Part shown: positions 38,131 through 50,157 of the stretch, one piece after another
Layout: the number at the start of each line of letters is the position of its first letter
Position numbering within the stretch: the first letter of the stretch is position 1
Made by a program: the position numbers and the translations under genes
The notes under the pieces: model-generated
Database searches by the model: none
Told to the model about the DNA's origin: nothing
Seen by the model: only the letters and a program-made list of their open reading frames with translations
Source of the DNA: Kryptolebias marmoratus
Lineage: Eukaryota > Chordata > Actinopteri > Cyprinodontiformes > Rivulidae
Direction: 5' to 3'
Assembly (NCBI RefSeq): GCF_001649575.2
Contig: NC_051440.1
Location: 21,185,266 to 21,249,265 of the forward strand
Length of the DNA stretch: 64,000 bases

Positions 38131-41100
38131 AATAACTAAATACAACTAAACATATAAATGAATGAAAAGTGAGTATTTGATCATACAACACCAAGGTAAG
38201 AATTACACAAATCAACAAAAAAAATATCAGAGATGTTTTTGTTGTTGTTGTTTTTACACCAATAAACCATGTTCATTCATTTACATGGAAGGGACAGGAC
38301 TTTAAACTTGTACTGGAACCACTCCTCGGTGAAGCTGGTGCTGCTCAATTTCTAGATCCCAGCCGGAGATCTAGATACATACAGCCTATGGGTTGAACTA
38401 AATTGCTTTTTGATTAGATCTTTCGGCAAACCCAAAATGTTTCCTGGCCAGATAAAAAAGCAGCTGTTAAATATCTTGCATGACGTAAAGCAAGCGACAG
38501 CTAATACCTAATGAGTTAGAATGTGATGCTAAACATTCAGACCAATCCTAGTGCATGAAGCGACGGGGCTATAAACACAATGTGTTAATCTCTGTTGTGC
38601 AGCAATTTATTATTTTCTCTTGCACACAGTTCCTTTTTTTCAAAGAAAATATAACCAAGGTCCTAAAATTTGAGGACATGTACCACAGCTGCTACAGTAA
38701 GGTAAGCCTTGGTTTACCATGACCTCTAGTGATAATAGTGGTCCTTAGATTGGAGGTACCTCGTTGACCTTGGTCTTCCGAGTAGCATTGAATGTGACCA
38801 AGGTTCGTGTAAAGACATCTTTATATTGAGCCTAAAATTCAAGATGTACCTGAACATCATCAAACTAAAGGCTCCTTTAACATTTTTAGAAACATTCAAT
38901 ACAAAAAACATGTGGAAAAACAGAGTGAAAAGGGGGTTAAATGGTCTAGAAAAAGAAGAAAAGGCTTGATGATGAAGTGTGAGTGCATAAATATGCTCTG
39001 TTAAATTCATCCATCTGCCTGCCTTTCATTCTCTCTTTTTGTATTAATTCCATAGCTGCCACCAACACACACTCAGCATCCATATATGTGTGAGTGTGTG
39101 TGGCTTTAGCACCCTCGGACACTTTGCATTTGAGCAGGGAGTGAACAAGGATTTCATTAGGTGTAAAAGCCTGACTTTGTAATGATCAATGGCTCGGCTC
39201 ATCGGTCACACAGAGCAGCCCAACTGACCGCAGCTCTGAGATGGATGGAGGGAGCAAAATAAAGAATGAAGGTTGAGGCTGGGCGTGAAAATTAAGTGGA
39301 AGGAGGTGTTTGTGCTCACAAAGGTAAGAGAAAGTAGGGAAAAGGAGATGGATGAGAAATAATGGCTCACAGCGACCTTTCAACCCCTCTTTGAGTTATG
39401 AATTTTGGGAAGTAGTGCATAAAGCAGACACACTGTAATATGGCCCTTTCTTTACAAGTCGACACCGTTTACTGAGACATTAATAAAATTTCTGTAACTT
39501 GTTTTATTATTCATAATAATAATAATAATAGTTCATTTCAGAGCAGAGATGGGTATCATCTTTTTTACTCAAGGGTCATATTGACTTTGTTAAAGCAATC
39601 AAAACGCCATACATTAAACTAAATCATACACTGTGTTAACCATAATTTTCCAATATGTTTGTAGGTATCCTTATTCAAAAAAATGTCTTGATGTTGAACT
39701 CCTTAAACATAGCAATACTTTCTTGGCAAGTCAAACATGTTGCCTGTAAACACTTGAAAAAACTGCTTAGATGCAACATTTACAGATGTGTTTTTTTAAG
39801 CATACATTTATAGTCTATATGTGCAAACACAACATATCACATTAGTAACATATAAAATAAAGGTCTCTTTCATTACAAAATCTTTAGAATTAGACTTTCA
39901 AAATGTTTTGTGTAAGTTTTTTACAGACAAATCTGTCTGCACTTCTGGCTTCTTTTCTATGGAGCTTCTGTCCCATAACCTTGAAATCCAGCCTTGTGTT
40001 TATTTTATTTTTATTTTTTTAATAATACAGATCAACAAAATTCTTGCTATTTTAATTTGTAATACCTTAACCTTTTGTCATCTGAAGTTTGGTCATGAAT
40101 AGTTGGTACTGGTTCATTTCTCAGACACAATCCTGTCTTGCACTGCGCCTCATCTGCAGAAAAGATGCAAACACTGAACCAACTTGTGACCTGTCGCCCC
40201 CAGTTATGGCACATGTCTCAATCTGGTAGTAGGCTAATCTGCTGCAGTTCAGCTCCAAACCCTGATCTTCATTGTATGTTCTCTGTGTGCTGTTTAAGGT
40301 TTTACAGACTACTGTTAATAACTGAAACTGAAATATAATGAAAAAAGCTGGATTTCTGGTATGCAACAAACAGTGTCTTTGTCTTTGTGGCATTCCTTTT
40401 GAGATGTAATTGAATTTTATTCTGTAGTTGGCTTTAAGTGGCAAGAAATTAGGCATGGTGTTTCTTCAATCAGGCCAGCTGTTCAAGCTCTAGCCTTGTA
40501 TAAACATCACCTGATCTCAGTAGAACAGTTTGGTGTTTCTTTGTCACTCATTTGATTAAACTTATACGGAGCGCTTTCTTGGACTGCTTCTGTGTGCAGG
40601 TTACTTTGCAACCCACCTCCATCCCAGCTGCTTGTTTACTTCTTCTTTCTAAATCAGTGTCATGTTTGTCATTAATCAGGCTCATTTCTGCGCTCGTGGG
40701 GATCTTTGTCGCTGATCTCTCTGCCTTAGGCTTTCCATGTTTAGCATGTGGAAGGACAGGCAAATCCCTGAGCAAAATGTGAACTACTGCCATATATAAA
40801 CTTAGAAAACTGCAGTTGTTGTAATTATCTTCTTGAAAAAAGTAATCCTGACTAAAAAGCAGTTTTTTTGGACCTGGAAGTTGAATACAGTTTTTTCCAG
40901 GGATTTAAGTGTACTTAAGATTAGACTGTTTTTGGCTGTTTTCAAAAAAATATGATTACTCTTTTAACTGACTCGTTTTTTTTCATAGCAGTCAATCATC
41001 TACTTTAAATGCAATTTTTTTCTTGCTTGTTTTATTTCATTGGTGTAAAGGAGATAATGATGGGGAACAGCATATAGTGAGAGATTACAGCTGGGCTTTA

Positions 41101-41546
41101 AACTGGGACATTAGGCACATAATGTACACTTTTTAATGAAGGTGTTTAAGTGATTAACAATGTCCCATAACCTCCTGAAAGTGGCAATCCAACATTCATA
41201 TAAATTTCATGTCATATTTCTCTCTGTTAAAAGTGTGGGTGGGTTAATTCCAGTATTGAGAAACCTGACTATTTAGTCCAGCAGTTTTACTACATTAGAA
41301 ACTAAGCTGCTGTTTTGCAGAATATGCAGCAGAAATACTTACATCCCGACAACCCTAAAATATATGGAGATGTTTCACTGAAATGACGATTCCACACTGA
41401 GCACTGCTCTGCAGAGAGCCTGTCTATTGAATCACTTCCTGGAGTTTTATTGTTGTTCTACAAGCCATCCGCTTTGTGGAGGTATATAAAGCATTTTGAG
41501 TTGAGTTGCAAACTACTTTTGAACATTCACCAGAGATCTGTATTAA

Positions 41547-41576
41547 AACAATGATGATCTAGGGATCATCATTGTT
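41547..41576. repeat. 13-bp inverted repeat, 4-nt loop
   Basis: AACAATGATGATC pairs perfectly with GATCATCATTGTT across TAGG. It lies just upstream of a dispersed repeat fragment. Confidence 0.85.
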
Positions 41577-41580
41577 GTAA

Positions 41581-41685
41581 TACAATAAAATTTCAATTCA
41601 GTTTAATTATATAGTGCCAATTCACAACAAAGGTAATCTACAAGCACTATATAAAGAAAGCATGTTCAATTCATAAGAAATTAAA
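41581..41685. repeat. Short dispersed repeat fragment
   Basis: TATATAGTGCCAATTCACAA then CAAGCACTATATAAAGAAAG is a decayed form of a repeat I know from many fish genomes (TATATAGCGCCAATTCACAA). It abuts the palindromic end of family A copy 7. Confidence 0.45.
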
Positions 41686-42035
41686 GGAATTCCTTGAAAT
41701 AATGCATATCGCCCGCCGCCTTTCATGCCAGAGTCTTAGAATAAGACCAGTTTATGTTGAGAAATGAGTTCTAGTTGTTTTGATCAAAATACAGTAATCA
41801 GAGTATGTGTTGTGAATGACTCTCAGCAACTACCACATCAAAATTGACTGAGATTGATTGATTTGTGTTTTTTTAAGTTGCAGCCGTCTTAAACCCTGTT
41901 GACTCCAAAAGTTGTAGATGCACATCTAATTATTGCTTTCTGAGAGCTTCATTAAACTCTGTCCAGTGATTCATGTGATATTTTGGTAACAAAGACACAC
42001 ACATACACACACACACAGGCAAAAGATTATTGTCT
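41685..42035 (+). repeat. Family A repeat, copy 7
   Basis: It starts AAAGGAATTCCTTGAAATAA then ATGCATATCGCC. It contains CAGAGTATGTGTTGTGAATG, GTTGACTCCAAAAGTTG and TCTGTCCAGTGATTCATGTG. It ends in ACAAAGACACACACATACAC and CAGGCAAAAGATTATTG. It is one of the more complete single-module copies and shows both ends. Confidence 0.88.
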
Positions 42036-44774
42036 GTCTTTGTGTTTCAGCGGTAAGCTATAATTACATCCAATCCAATTCAATCCAAACCACATCCAGA
42101 GTCAATTTTTCTTGTCACATTTAAGTGATAGTTGTGGTTTTAATACTCCTAGATTTTAAATGAGTAAAGGTTTGTCTGCTTTTCGAATGTAGTGTTTGGT
42201 GTATAAGTCCTGCAGAGATGGCTGTGATGCAACAATAATTTTCTCAGCAGTTCCTGCTATCCTGTTTAATTCATGCAGTATTTTCTTGTTCCATGTACAA
42301 TTGTATCCAAAATATGGTTCAAATTGAGATTCAAGACTGCAGATCTGGTTTCTGATTTATTTGTATTGCTTTGATTTTTGCCCAGCTTATCTTATCTGTC
42401 TCTAAGAAAGCAAACCAAGTCAACTCTCTGACAAAGTGAAGCATGACCACCGGGTAACTGAACTGCCTAAAAGGTGTCATTGTATAAAAACTTCATGATG
42501 AAGTTTTATTTCTTATCTGCATGTTGCCAAGCTAAAGAGATTTCATAGCAGGGTTGATTCATACTTTGAGTGGGGAACACCTCCCTTCCCCATGCCATCA
42601 TTACTATCAAACCTCCCAAAGGCACAGCAAGGCCAATTAACCCCCCTCATTACCACTGCCATAGGCCTTCCGCTCCAAAGGAAAACGCGACACAGGAAAC
42701 CGGATCAAGGAATGGCAGAGGTCTGGTTGTGGTGGTGGGGGGGTTGACGTCTTGCTGGATGGTGATGCAATAGAGGGAAGAAATAAATCAGCTGAATGAA
42801 AAATAAGAAAACGCAATTTGTCACACCATTGTAAAGCTTCCTCTCTCCTCACTCCCAGTGCAAGGGGAGCATGCATTCACGAGGCAGGACTTGTGTGTCA
42901 GCCCAGCTGCTGCATCTTTTTAAATGAGACTCACAGCTTCGTGAAGTGAGACGCGTCTCCTTTCACTATGTGGCTCTGCAGCCGCTGCTGTGCACGTCTG
43001 GATGAAGGGAGGTGCGTGCAGAGTCGAAACGCAGGGGGAAAAGCAGAGGATCCAGGGTGAGCTGATCTGAGGGAGAAAACAGAATAAACCAATTTTTGAA
43101 AATAACCTTCTGGATGCATGAGTGATCTTAAAGTGTGGAGGAGATTCCTGGACCTAATGGGTCAATAGGATACACACGGTGACTATAACCGATAAATCGT
43201 GTTGACAGCAGAAACCACTGACTCATTATTCAGTGTATGTGAAGAAAAAAGTCTCTCAGTCAGTGCATATGTTTTCAGTTTCATCAGATAAGGAGACCTT
43301 TTGACAATTTAAGCAGCAGCTGACTTAAAACCATCAGGTTTCCTTTTGGTATTTCACAGTTTTCACATCACATGGAGTGTGACTGACACACCTGTGAGTT
43401 TTTCTAAGCAATGTGTGAATACCACTGTATAATGTCTACTGAAGAAAATGTATGAAATGTGTGACATTATTAGTTTTATAATATCAGATTTGATGTTTTT
43501 ATTTCAGTCTGAAGAGGCTGTCTCCCTGGGGTGATGCCACCTGTACCTCAGCCTGTTTACCTCCTTTTTTTCCTTTTGATTCAATAATCTAATCTGATAC
43601 AAGACACCAGGTCAACTAATACTGACTAATTAAGGAGCAGAAAATGCCATCAGCAAGCCAAATGAGTCTTAATTAGAGTTTATAAGCAGATAAAGCAGAT
43701 CTGTCAATCTCAGACTGGAAGAGGGGACCCATAGGGAGAGAAATGAGCAAAAAACGTCATGCAAGAAAAAGAAATCTGAGAAGCGAGGGAAAGTGTTTGA
43801 CCAACCAAACCTAGAAAAGCAACGTTTAACCATGAACAGAAGTCAGCCTGTGTGAAACTCTGCTGCCCTCTGAAGGTTACATGTTGCAAAGTGTGAGCAG
43901 ATTCAGAACACAGAGTGTATCCAGGTGAGTGGATGTGTGTGTCCTGCATGTGTGGCCTGATTGCTCATAAAACCGTGAAGCCCTTTGAAGACAGTCAGAG
44001 GGATTAGATGGGTTGTGAATGCAGGTTTGGGTTACCAGGGGTTGAAGGAGGAGAATGATGATGGTGTGAGGTGAGAAGCATGAAGGAGGGCCAGGGACAG
44101 CAACCAGGAAGAATGGATTAACACCACTGAATGAATCTTACGCTCACACACACTCATGCAAACACACATAGTCGTTCATTGGCCTGCAGGTAAGAAACCC
44201 CAACTCAGTAGCAACAGAAAATCCTCCTTTCTCCACATCACCACTTACCTGCAAACGCTGCAGTGAATAGACCATACAGTGACATTTAGAACATGTGTGT
44301 AAAAGCCCTTAATGTGAAAAGCAACTCCCGCCAAAGAAGCAAAAGGCATTGATTTCATTCAAATGTCAGGAGTGTGTGTTCAATCAATCAAATTTCACAA
44401 TCTGTAAATTTCCTGAGGGCTGAAACTGACATGATGCTCTCTGAGGAGATGTACCAAAACTCATCAGATTTTAGAGTTAAATAATTTAGAGCAAGAAAAA
44501 AATCTCAGCACAAAATATTTTGATGTTATGAACTGAAACATGCAGGATTAGGACTTTATTTATATGAACTGTGGCTTTTGTGCACGTTTTTCCAAATGGA
44601 ATTTAGATTTTTGCCATTTGACCAAAACATCTGATCGCTGACATTTGATCAGGCATCACAAGGTCAGAATGTGTTCAATACTTAATAAATAAAACAAATT
44701 GCACATTAGGATAGAAAAATAGTTTAAAACAGATTTTATTGTTCTTAGAGTTTACGATTTGCTTGTCAGTATTT
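42036..44774. other. No gene; candidate conserved non-coding stretch
   Basis: 42560-43060 is GC-richer than its surroundings, with several CpG (AACGCGACAC, GAGACGCGTCTCC), but has no exon-like frame. It might be a regulatory element. The remainder holds nothing recognised. Confidence 0.45.
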
Positions 44775-45480
44775 GCAGGTGAAAGGCTAATGTTAGCAAA
44801 ATATCTCATGAACCAGTGGATGGATTTTAATGAAACCGTCAAAGTCGTCCAGAAACATTTGGAAAATCAAAAAGAGATGAAAAAAACTAAACTAAATAAA
44901 AAAACAAAAGAACCAGACTTCTATTTTGTAGCTGAACATGTTTTGCTTCCCATCCAGGGAGTTTTCTCAGTTTAAAAACTGGACAGTGTGGAGTTCTAAG
45001 CTTTACACTGAAAGAGAAGAAAGTCTCAGTTTTCAGCTTTCTAAAACCTTCAATGGAGCGTTAAGCTTGATACCAAGTTATTCTCCCTCTAATTCACACC
45101 TTCATGCGTGTGACTAAAGCAAACAAAGACCCTAACAACGCTCCAGTGAAGGGGAGGGAAATTAGTCTGCAGGGGATTTTAGCCCACCTCACCAGAGCTA
45201 ATCAAAGATTAGCCAGCACAAAAATGGCTAAAAGTCAGTCGGATTAACAGATATTAAGCTAGATTCAGGTGGTAGTAGTGGAAAGTCATCCTCAACCCAT
45301 TATCTGAGCGCTATCACATCTTATGAGATCTTACATCACGAGGTCATGTATAACCTCATTAACAAGGTTTGACTGAAACGGCTTTAACTTTACCTTTTCT
45401 CTGAGATGATTTTAGTCTAAAACTCCGACATGAAAGGTGGCAGGAGATACGCATCCTTCGAAGGTATGCTTGCCGTTTGC
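44775..45480 (-). repeat. Family A repeat, copy 8, interrupted
   Basis: Start: GTTAGCAAAATATCTCATGA then ACCAGTGGATGG. The end part resumes at about 45216 with CACAAAAATGGCTAAAAGTC, GGTGGTAGTAGTGGAAAGTC and the palindrome CCTTCGAAGG. Positions 44870-45215 do not belong to the family. Part of that insert, GTTTTGCTTCCCATCCAGGG, resembles a sequence I associate with Penelope-like element ends, without certainty. Confidence 0.8.
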
Positions 45481-46639
45481 TGTCAGATGTGTCTACATTT
45501 TTTCAGGTTTTAATCTGCAGCACAGTGCTGACAAGAAATATCTAACAGCATCAAACTGGAATGAGTTTAGATGTGTTCAGTGCTAATGCTACACATTATT
45601 AAATATGATCAAACACTTCAGAGACACAATGCAAAATATTTTTGTTAAATTCAACAAAAATTGCTATGTTTTGATACAATATTCAAGGTGGAAATCAATA
45701 GCTGAATATGTGATTAATGCAGTCCTTTCATTTCAAAGCATTTGAATTATTCAGAAGAGCTCCCAATGATTTTAAAAATAGAACATTTTAAGAGACTTTT
45801 AGTGTCACAATCTAACACTTGTCTCTTCTGTTTGGCTTTTAAAAATCACATTGCGAATGAAGACAACAGGCGCTGAAATCTCCAGCCTCAACAGAATGAG
45901 TTTCAGTGGGAAACTGCTGTGTAGCCTCCTCTTTCTTCTATTCTGGTCACTTTGATCTGTAAACGAATGGATTAGCTTCCTTTTGTAAAGCAATTTCCTC
46001 CCAACTGAAATGCACCATCGGCATGCAGACATGTACGCAACATCATCAAAAATTAAAAGAATTGTCAGGATTACTGGATTATTTTTATCCCAGGCAAAAA
46101 ATTTGTTCAAAAGACCAGTAGTAATCAATCGTAATTAGGTCTTCTGCTGCATTTCAGAGAGCACCGGAAAGAGCCTTTTGCAAAATGTGTCAAACCAGAG
46201 AGCAGCGCAGCTCTGAACTTGGCTCATGATTCCATTATCACTCCGTGCAGGGCTGGGAATATGATAAAACTACAATCTGAATAGATAAAAATCAAGACTG
46301 GTTCTAACACACACCGATCCAAAGTGGAAATTATTATTGATAAGAACACATGTGGTTTGATTTGTCTACAGAAAGCTTTTATATGGAAATGCCATTTTAC
46401 TGATGTTTGATCAAAGCTCTTAAATGACATCAACTCCTGCCTTTATTGCAATAATTTATATGTTTAACTTTCTGAATAACCTTAGATGACATCTGAAAGA
46501 AAGAACACATTAGTATTTTTCAACTCTTTTTTTTTTTGAACCTTTAAATCAATCGAGTCGCAACATTAGATTGGTTACATGGACCAAATTAATCCACAAG
46601 GACATTGGCATCATCATCGCCCACCACTTTACTAAAAAG
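45481..46639. other. No gene recognised
   Basis: AT-rich sequence between family A copies 8 and 9. Confidence 0.55.
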
Positions 46640-47485
46640 TTGGACAATAACATTTTTGTCCACGTCTGTTTGCAAAATATCTAAAGAACCACAGGAGGTT
46701 TTTAATGAAATTTGCAGAAAGTAATCAGTGGATGTACGGTGACTATAAAAAGTATTCAGATGTTGTTTATGCTTTTATTGCTGCCATAAATCCATCATGG
46801 TCAATATAAATTGGCCTTCTTTACAAAAACAAAAACTCTTCAGTGTCAAGTGAAATCAAATTTCTACAGAGTAATATCAAATAAATAAAAATATGCGATG
46901 TAGAATAAGTGCGTAAATATTCACTCCCTAATACTTTTTATAGGTCGTGTATATCTGCAGCTGATCAAGCTTTGGGGTCAACCCAGTTCATGAAGGCTGC
47001 TGCAGTCAACACAAAAATGGCTTTAAGTCAGATTTACAGATTTTGACGTAAACTCTGACGTGTCATCAGAGCTGAGGCTGATTCCCAACACGTATTCTAA
47101 ACACTAACAAACTGCAACACATTTTGGTTTAAAATTTTAAGCTTGGAGTGATTCAACACATACTCCAAGCGCTACTTATTGGGCAAAATCTTTGCTTAAA
47201 ACGTTAGCATTAACAGCTAGTCAACCCTGTTTGTTAGCAAATATCTCATGAACCACTGGATAGATTTTATTGACACTTTTAGAAAGCAATCAATGGATGT
47301 GCATCAACAACTGATTAACTTTTGGAGTCAATCCAACAGATACTCTGAGTGTGACAGCTCACAATACCCTGTGAGATTGCATATAATGTTATTTTCAAGG
47401 TTTGATCAAAACAGCTATAACTCCATCATTTCTCTTAATCTAAAACTATGGCAGAACATGCATTTCTTTAAACAAAGCTAGGTTT
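46640..47485 (-). repeat. Family A repeat, copy 9, split by a MITE
   Basis: Two modules: GTTTGCAAAATATCTAAAGA (about 46670) and GTTAGCAAATATCTCATGAA (about 47232). Removing the 213-bp MITE at 46737-46949 restores continuity (GGATGTA then TATCTGCAGCTGATCAAG). It ends TTTCTTTAAACAAAGCTAGG, a decayed terminal palindrome. Confidence 0.88.
46737..46949. mobile_element. TA-flanked MITE (Tc1/mariner type) nested in family A copy 9
   Basis: A 213-bp insert within a family A copy. The ends share CTATAAAAAGTATT as an exact 14-bp inverted repeat, starting 6 bp in from each end. It is flanked by TA (46735-46736 and 46950-46951). The internal text (CTCTTCAGTGTCAAGTGAAA, AGTATTCA/TATTCACTCCC) is that of a widespread fish MITE. 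No coding capacity. Confidence 0.85.
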
Positions 47486-48041
47486 TTAATTTGATTTAAA
47501 TGATTTTGTTAATCTGACTTCAGCACTGTAACTGCTCATCAAATTAGCAGTTCTTTGTTTGATCCAACCTGACTGAGTGCTTCAGAAACTATTCTCAATA
47601 GAAAACAATTTAGAAAAATCATTTGAAAGACGGTAGCCTGAAAAACAAAACTGATTTCTGATCATCAATAATTCTTTGGCTGTAAAGGTGACGCCAAACA
47701 AGCAGCAGGCAGCAAGTGTGCAATATGTCAGTGTTGTTTCCATGGCAACCCATAGCACTTTGTCTGTCCACCTCCATTGTGAGACAGCGTGATAGTGCTG
47801 ATCTTTTCTCCGTCTGCACTCATAACTGTGCACAGAGATGTATGAGTCTCCCATTGTCTCCAGAGACACTCGCACTCATCTCTCAAGGGCATCCTTTAAA
47901 CAACTGTCCTTTTTATGCCTCTTTATTCGTCTCCCCCCTCTTCCTCACAACTGAACACCATCAATCTAGCCATTTACTTTAACTTTATTTCTCACTCCAT
48001 TAGTTTCTAGGACAGAGCAATGCAAAGAGTGGGGAGGGAAA

Positions 48042-48088
48042 AGAGAGAGAGAGAGAGAGATAGTGTGTAAAAAAAAAAAAAAAAAAAG
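48042..48088. repeat. GA microsatellite and poly-A run
   Basis: A GA tract of about 19 bp, then TAGTGTGT and about 19 A residues. This could be the A-tail of an unrecognised retroposed sequence. Confidence 0.9.
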
Positions 48089-48380
48089 AAAGTTTGACTC
48101 CTTGGAGAGATAAAATGTAATTTCACAGTCAACTTGCTGTGATATATTATTTCACAACAATGGGGTGAGGGCTGTGTGTCCCTGCTTGGCACCTGTACAG
48201 AACAGTTAGGACATCAGCAATGGCTCTCTAGAGAGAATAGTTATGGGGGAATGTCTGTGAGGGCAAAATTATTGGAAAATGACTAAAGAAAAAGATGAAT
48301 GGAAGTCCATTCAAATGGGTTAGGGAGTGCACTATAAACTGAATAAAATGAAAAAGTCATGAAGCAGGCTCAAAAAAATA

Positions 48381-49035
48381 TACACAATCCCAATTCCAAA
48401 AAAGTTTGGACATTGTGTAAAGTGTAAATAAAAACGGATTGCAATGATTTGCAAATCTAGAACTCATATTTTATTCACAATGAAACATAGTAAACACATC
48501 AAATGTTAAAACTCACATTTTTTTAAGGAAAAATAAAAAAGGTAACTTTGAATATGATGGCAGCAACACATCTCAAAAGGTTGGACGGGGGCAAAAAAAA
48601 AGGTTGTAAAAGGAAGTGGTATGAATAAGAAACAGCTGGAAGAGGATTTTGCAGTGAATAAGGTTAATATGTAACAGGTTAGGGGATAAAAAGGTATAAA
48701 AGGAACATTTTAAAGAGGCTGAATATCTCAGAAGTAAAGATGGGCAGAAGTTCACCAGTCTGAAAAACTGCAGTTAAAAAAAGTTGAACAGTTTCAGATT
48801 AATGTCCTTCAATGGAAAATGCTCACAGTGCTAAACATGGTCCCATCTCAACTTTCAGATTTGTTGCCGCCATCAAATTAACAATAATCTTATATTTTCT
48901 CAAAGAATGGCACAATTTCATAACTTCAACAATATGTTTAATATGTTTCATAAATTATGAGATTAGCAAATAAGTGCATTCTGTTTTTATTTACATTTTA
49001 TAGAATATCCCAACTTTTTTGGAATTGGTGTTGTA
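48381..49035. mobile_element. MITE with CAATTCCAAAAAAGTT ends
   Basis: The left end has CCCAATTCCAAAAAAGTTTG (48389-48408). The right end is its reverse complement in kind, with CAACTTTTTTGGAATTGGTG ending at about 49030. Both are bounded by TA. Internal phrases ATTGCAATGATTTGCAAATC and ATGGCAGCAACACATCTCAA are those of a very common teleost DNA transposon derivative, probably Tc1/mariner-like. It lies about 580 bp past the mlycd stop codon. Superfamily is from memory, not a search. Confidence 0.78.
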
Positions 49036-49212
49036 CATTATGAAAAATATATTTCCAGTCTGATTTTGTATTTTAAGTTTTACTGAGAATGAGCAGAGCG
49101 GCAGCAGGTACATTTAGACCCAACCAAAGTAAGACAAAATAAATCAGTTTCGCTCTCCTGCTTTGACGTGTTTACAGCACGACAGCTCAGCCAAATGAAA
49201 GAATAAACATCA

Positions 49213-49218
49213 TTTATT
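49213..49218 (-). terminator. Candidate mlycd polyadenylation signal (AATAAA on minus)
   Basis: TTTATT on the plus strand reads AATAAA on the minus strand, about 400 bp after the mlycd stop codon. A variant ATTAAA-type hexamer lies nearer, at about 49426. Such hexamers are common by chance in AT-rich DNA, so the true 3' end needs transcript data. Confidence 0.3.
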
Positions 49219-49611
49219 CCAGTAGGTGCACACCCTTGTTGCTCCTACCTCACCATTACACACTATTATCCACGAACATGCTTTGGCATTGATAGATGCC
49301 TTCTGCTTCATTAGCTGCAGCCTGCTCTGCGAATCACTTACACCATATCAAACAGCTTTGGCTAGAAATCTAATGAGGCAAATAGCAGATGGGGTGAGTT
49401 ATGTCACGTGAGAAATGGCCTAATTTTAATACAAAAATAACATCAAATCCATTCGGTGTTGCTGCTGTTTTTGGATATTTGGCAAAATGTGACAAATATC
49501 AATGGCAGTTATAATAAAATGATACATCAGTCTTTATGCTATGAACACCAACCGTGATCTATCTTGTAAAACCAAACTATAATTGCATTAAAAGTGTAAC
49601 AACGTCCTTTT

Positions 49612-50157
49612 TTACAGTTTGCTATTCTTTTGAAACTGGGACACAAATCCTAGCACCTGTTCTGATGCTGTGATGACTTTGTTTTGAAGGTATATTGTGC
49701 TGTTTTTAGACGTTTCGTTCAAAAAATAACGATAGTTCACCATGATTCCACAGGAGTTTGCGACACCCCTAGGGCTTGTGTCGGCACGCCAGTTGAGGCG
49801 CCACATGGTGGCGCCATTTTGCAGATGGAAGTTAGCGACTGGATTGAGAGCGTAACCTCTTCTTTTCTCTCCGTAAAGGTACCAGGCACAGAGACGCATC
49901 AGGACAGGCTCCAGGACACTGGACAGCCTCTCTGAGCGTGTCCACTCGCTGGTGACGATAAGCTTGCGGAGGGAGTCGACAGCAGGGGTCCCTGGGGCTG
50001 AGTCGGTGGCCTGTTCCACCTCCTTCCACTCCTGCTCCGACAGAAGATCTGAGCCCCAGCCCTCTTTCCTGTACTGGCTCAGCAAGCCTTGAAGCCAGGA
50101 GGAGAAGCCTGGGATGGGCGACAAACTGGAGAACTGGGCCATGTGAGGGAACTCACT
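49612..50157 (-). CDS. mlycd: mlycd terminal exon 5 (catalytic His, SKL peroxisomal signal)
   Basis: The last coding exon has 181 codons and the stop (49614-49612). It starts with [18 protein letters not shown] after a TTTTTCAG acceptor. [12 protein letters not shown] contains the conserved active-site histidine (codon 49827-49825). [12 protein letters not shown] and [14 protein letters not shown] follow. The final residues SKL are a canonical peroxisomal targeting signal, as in mammalian malonyl-CoA decarboxylase. The open frame continues upstream of the exon to a Met in intron 4, but that extension is intronic (pyrimidine tract plus AG) and not part of the protein. Confidence 0.96.
   Translation of the reverse strand, partial: SEFPHMAQFSSLSPIPGFSSWLQGLLSQYRKEGWGSDLLSEQEWKEVEQATDSAPGTPAVDSLRKLIVTSEWTRSERLSSVLEPVLMRLCAWYLYGEKRRGYALNPVANFHLQNGATMWRLNWRADTSPRGVANSCGIMVNYRYFLNETSKNSTIYLQNKVITASEQVLGFVSQFQKNSKL

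Larger units (their letters stand above)
36455..41580. other. No gene recognised
   Basis: Besides the MITE-like fragment near 38.0 kb and small inverted repeats, no exon or named repeat is apparent. Confidence 0.5.
47486..49611. other. mlycd 3' flank
   Basis: Holds the GA/poly-A tract and the 655-bp MITE at 48381-49035. The mlycd 3' UTR probably covers 49611 down to a poly(A) site not fixed from sequence. Confidence 0.55.

Noticed and set aside
45121..45165. DPNNAPV in one frame, resembling a cadherin calcium-binding motif
   Set aside because: It is a single short match with no cadherin-like context or splice-flanked exon, inside an insert within a family A repeat. Treated as chance, although cadherin-13 is a mammalian neighbour of MLYCD.
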